From: Gammaproteobacteria bacterium
Lineage (GTDB): Bacteria > Pseudomonadota > Gammaproteobacteria > GCA-001735895
Reading direction: 5' to 3'
Assembly (NCBI GenBank): GCA_003645435.1
Contig: QNFD01000162.1
Coordinates: 1 to 6,521 of the forward strand
DNA: 6,521 nt
A program made the position numbers and the translations under genes. Positions 5,767-6,521 of the stretch are shown piece after piece; position 1 is the stretch's first letter, and each line of letters opens with the position of its first letter. The notes beneath the pieces are model-generated. The model was not told where the DNA came from. It saw nothing but the letters and a program-made list of their open reading frames with translations, and ran no database searches.

Positions 5767-6255
5767 ATGACGAAAATCGCGATCTACCCGGGAACCTTCG
5801 ATCCGGTTACAAGGGGGCATATCGATATATGCGAGCGCGCAATAAAAATGTTCGATCAAGTGGTGATCGGCGTTGCTGATAGCCTCGCGAAAGAACCATT
5901 CTTCGATATCGACGAACGCGTATCGATGCTGGAGACGGTATTTAAGGATAGTCCTCGAATATCGATCAGGCCTTTTTCCAGTCTGGCAATTGATTTTGCG
6001 CGCGAGTGTAACGCTGAAGTTATTATCCGTGGATTACGCGCGATTTCTGATTTCGAATTTGAAGTACAGTTGGCAGGGATGAATCGTTCGCTCGCAAGTG
6101 AGATCGAAACCGTGTTTCTCACCGCCGCGCAACGATATGCTTTTGTATCCTCCAGCCTGGTGCGTGAAATCGCGCGGTTGGGCGGAGACGTGTCCGAATT
6201 TTTACACCCTGAAGTGCTGGATCGACTAACTGCCAAACTAGTTAAATCCAGATGA
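5767..6255 (+). CDS. coaD: Phosphopantetheine adenylyltransferase CoaD
   Basis: Catalyses the penultimate step of coenzyme A synthesis, transferring AMP from ATP to 4'-phosphopantetheine to form dephospho-CoA. The 162-residue length is standard (E. coli 159). The nucleotidyltransferase signature is YPGTFDPVTRGH (7-18), with Thr15 and His18 forming the T/HxGH motif. RGLR (88-91), the DFEFEVQLAGMNR segment (95-107) and SSSLVR (128-133) form the substrate and ATP contacts known for the family. I chose ATG 5767 because GGGA (5757-5760) is six bases upstream and the protein then begins MTKIAIYPG as usual. An in-frame TTG at 5746 and ATG at 5755 would only add atypical residues. Identification is secure. 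Confidence 0.98.
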   Translation: MTKIAIYPGTFDPVTRGHIDICERAIKMFDQVVIGVADSLAKEPFFDIDERVSMLETVFKDSPRISIRPFSSLAIDFARECNAEVIIRGLRAISDFEFEVQLAGMNRSLASEIETVFLTAAQRYAFVSSSLVREIARLGGDVSEFLHPEVLDRLTAKLVKSR

Positions 6256-6288
6256 TAAGCCAGTCCCCCACAGCCCGCGTATCGGTAG

Positions 6289-6521
<233 letters not shown>

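Overview
The window looks like a core chromosomal segment of a gammaproteobacterium. The minus-strand order ftsY-ftsE-ftsX-(extra gene)-rpoH, with rsmD divergent from ftsY and followed by coaD and a YfhL/Alvin-type 2[4Fe-4S] ferredoxin, is a gammaproteobacterial arrangement. The ferredoxin closely resembles the one I remember from the purple sulfur bacterium Allochromatium vinosum, which hints at Chromatiales or a related sulfur-oxidising lineage. That placement is inference from gene content and memory, not from a search.

Layout. Positions 1-363 hold no convincing gene. They contain a GC-rich inverted dispersed repeat (180-271) and a strong bidirectional terminator (311-342) that ends rpoH. 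Five minus-strand genes follow in transcription order: ftsY (signal recognition particle receptor), ftsE and ftsX (ABC-type complex that controls cell-wall hydrolysis at the septum), a 275-residue tandem receiver-domain protein, and rpoH (heat-shock sigma-32). ftsY, ftsE, ftsX and the receiver gene are separated by 3-24 bases and are probably one operon. rpoH is set apart by a 164-base AT-rich promoter region. On the plus strand, after a divergent intergenic region (4945-5117), come rsmD (16S rRNA m2G966 methyltransferase), coaD (phosphopantetheine adenylyltransferase) and the ferredoxin, which runs off the right edge.

The most notable signal is a perfect CIRCE operator (TTAGCACTC-N9-GAGTGCTAA, 1250-1276) in the rpoH leader, 19 bases upstream of the start codon. 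CIRCE is the binding site of the heat-shock repressor HrcA and classically controls groESL and dnaK operons. Here it would put the heat-shock sigma factor itself under HrcA. Immediately upstream is a sigma-E-like promoter (GAACTT-N16-TCTAA) resembling the envelope-stress promoter of E. coli rpoH. Further up is a TTGAAA-type promoter that could be read by sigma-70 or sigma-32. The rpoH control region therefore appears to combine several stress inputs.

The second point of interest is the receiver protein between ftsX and rpoH. Its first receiver domain has lost the phospho-acceptor aspartate (Gly57 at that position), while the second keeps the phosphorylation set (Asp140, Asp191, Thr224, Lys249). 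It has no output domain. I see no phage, insertion sequence, CRISPR array, tRNA or rRNA, and no evidence for a wholly new multi-gene system.
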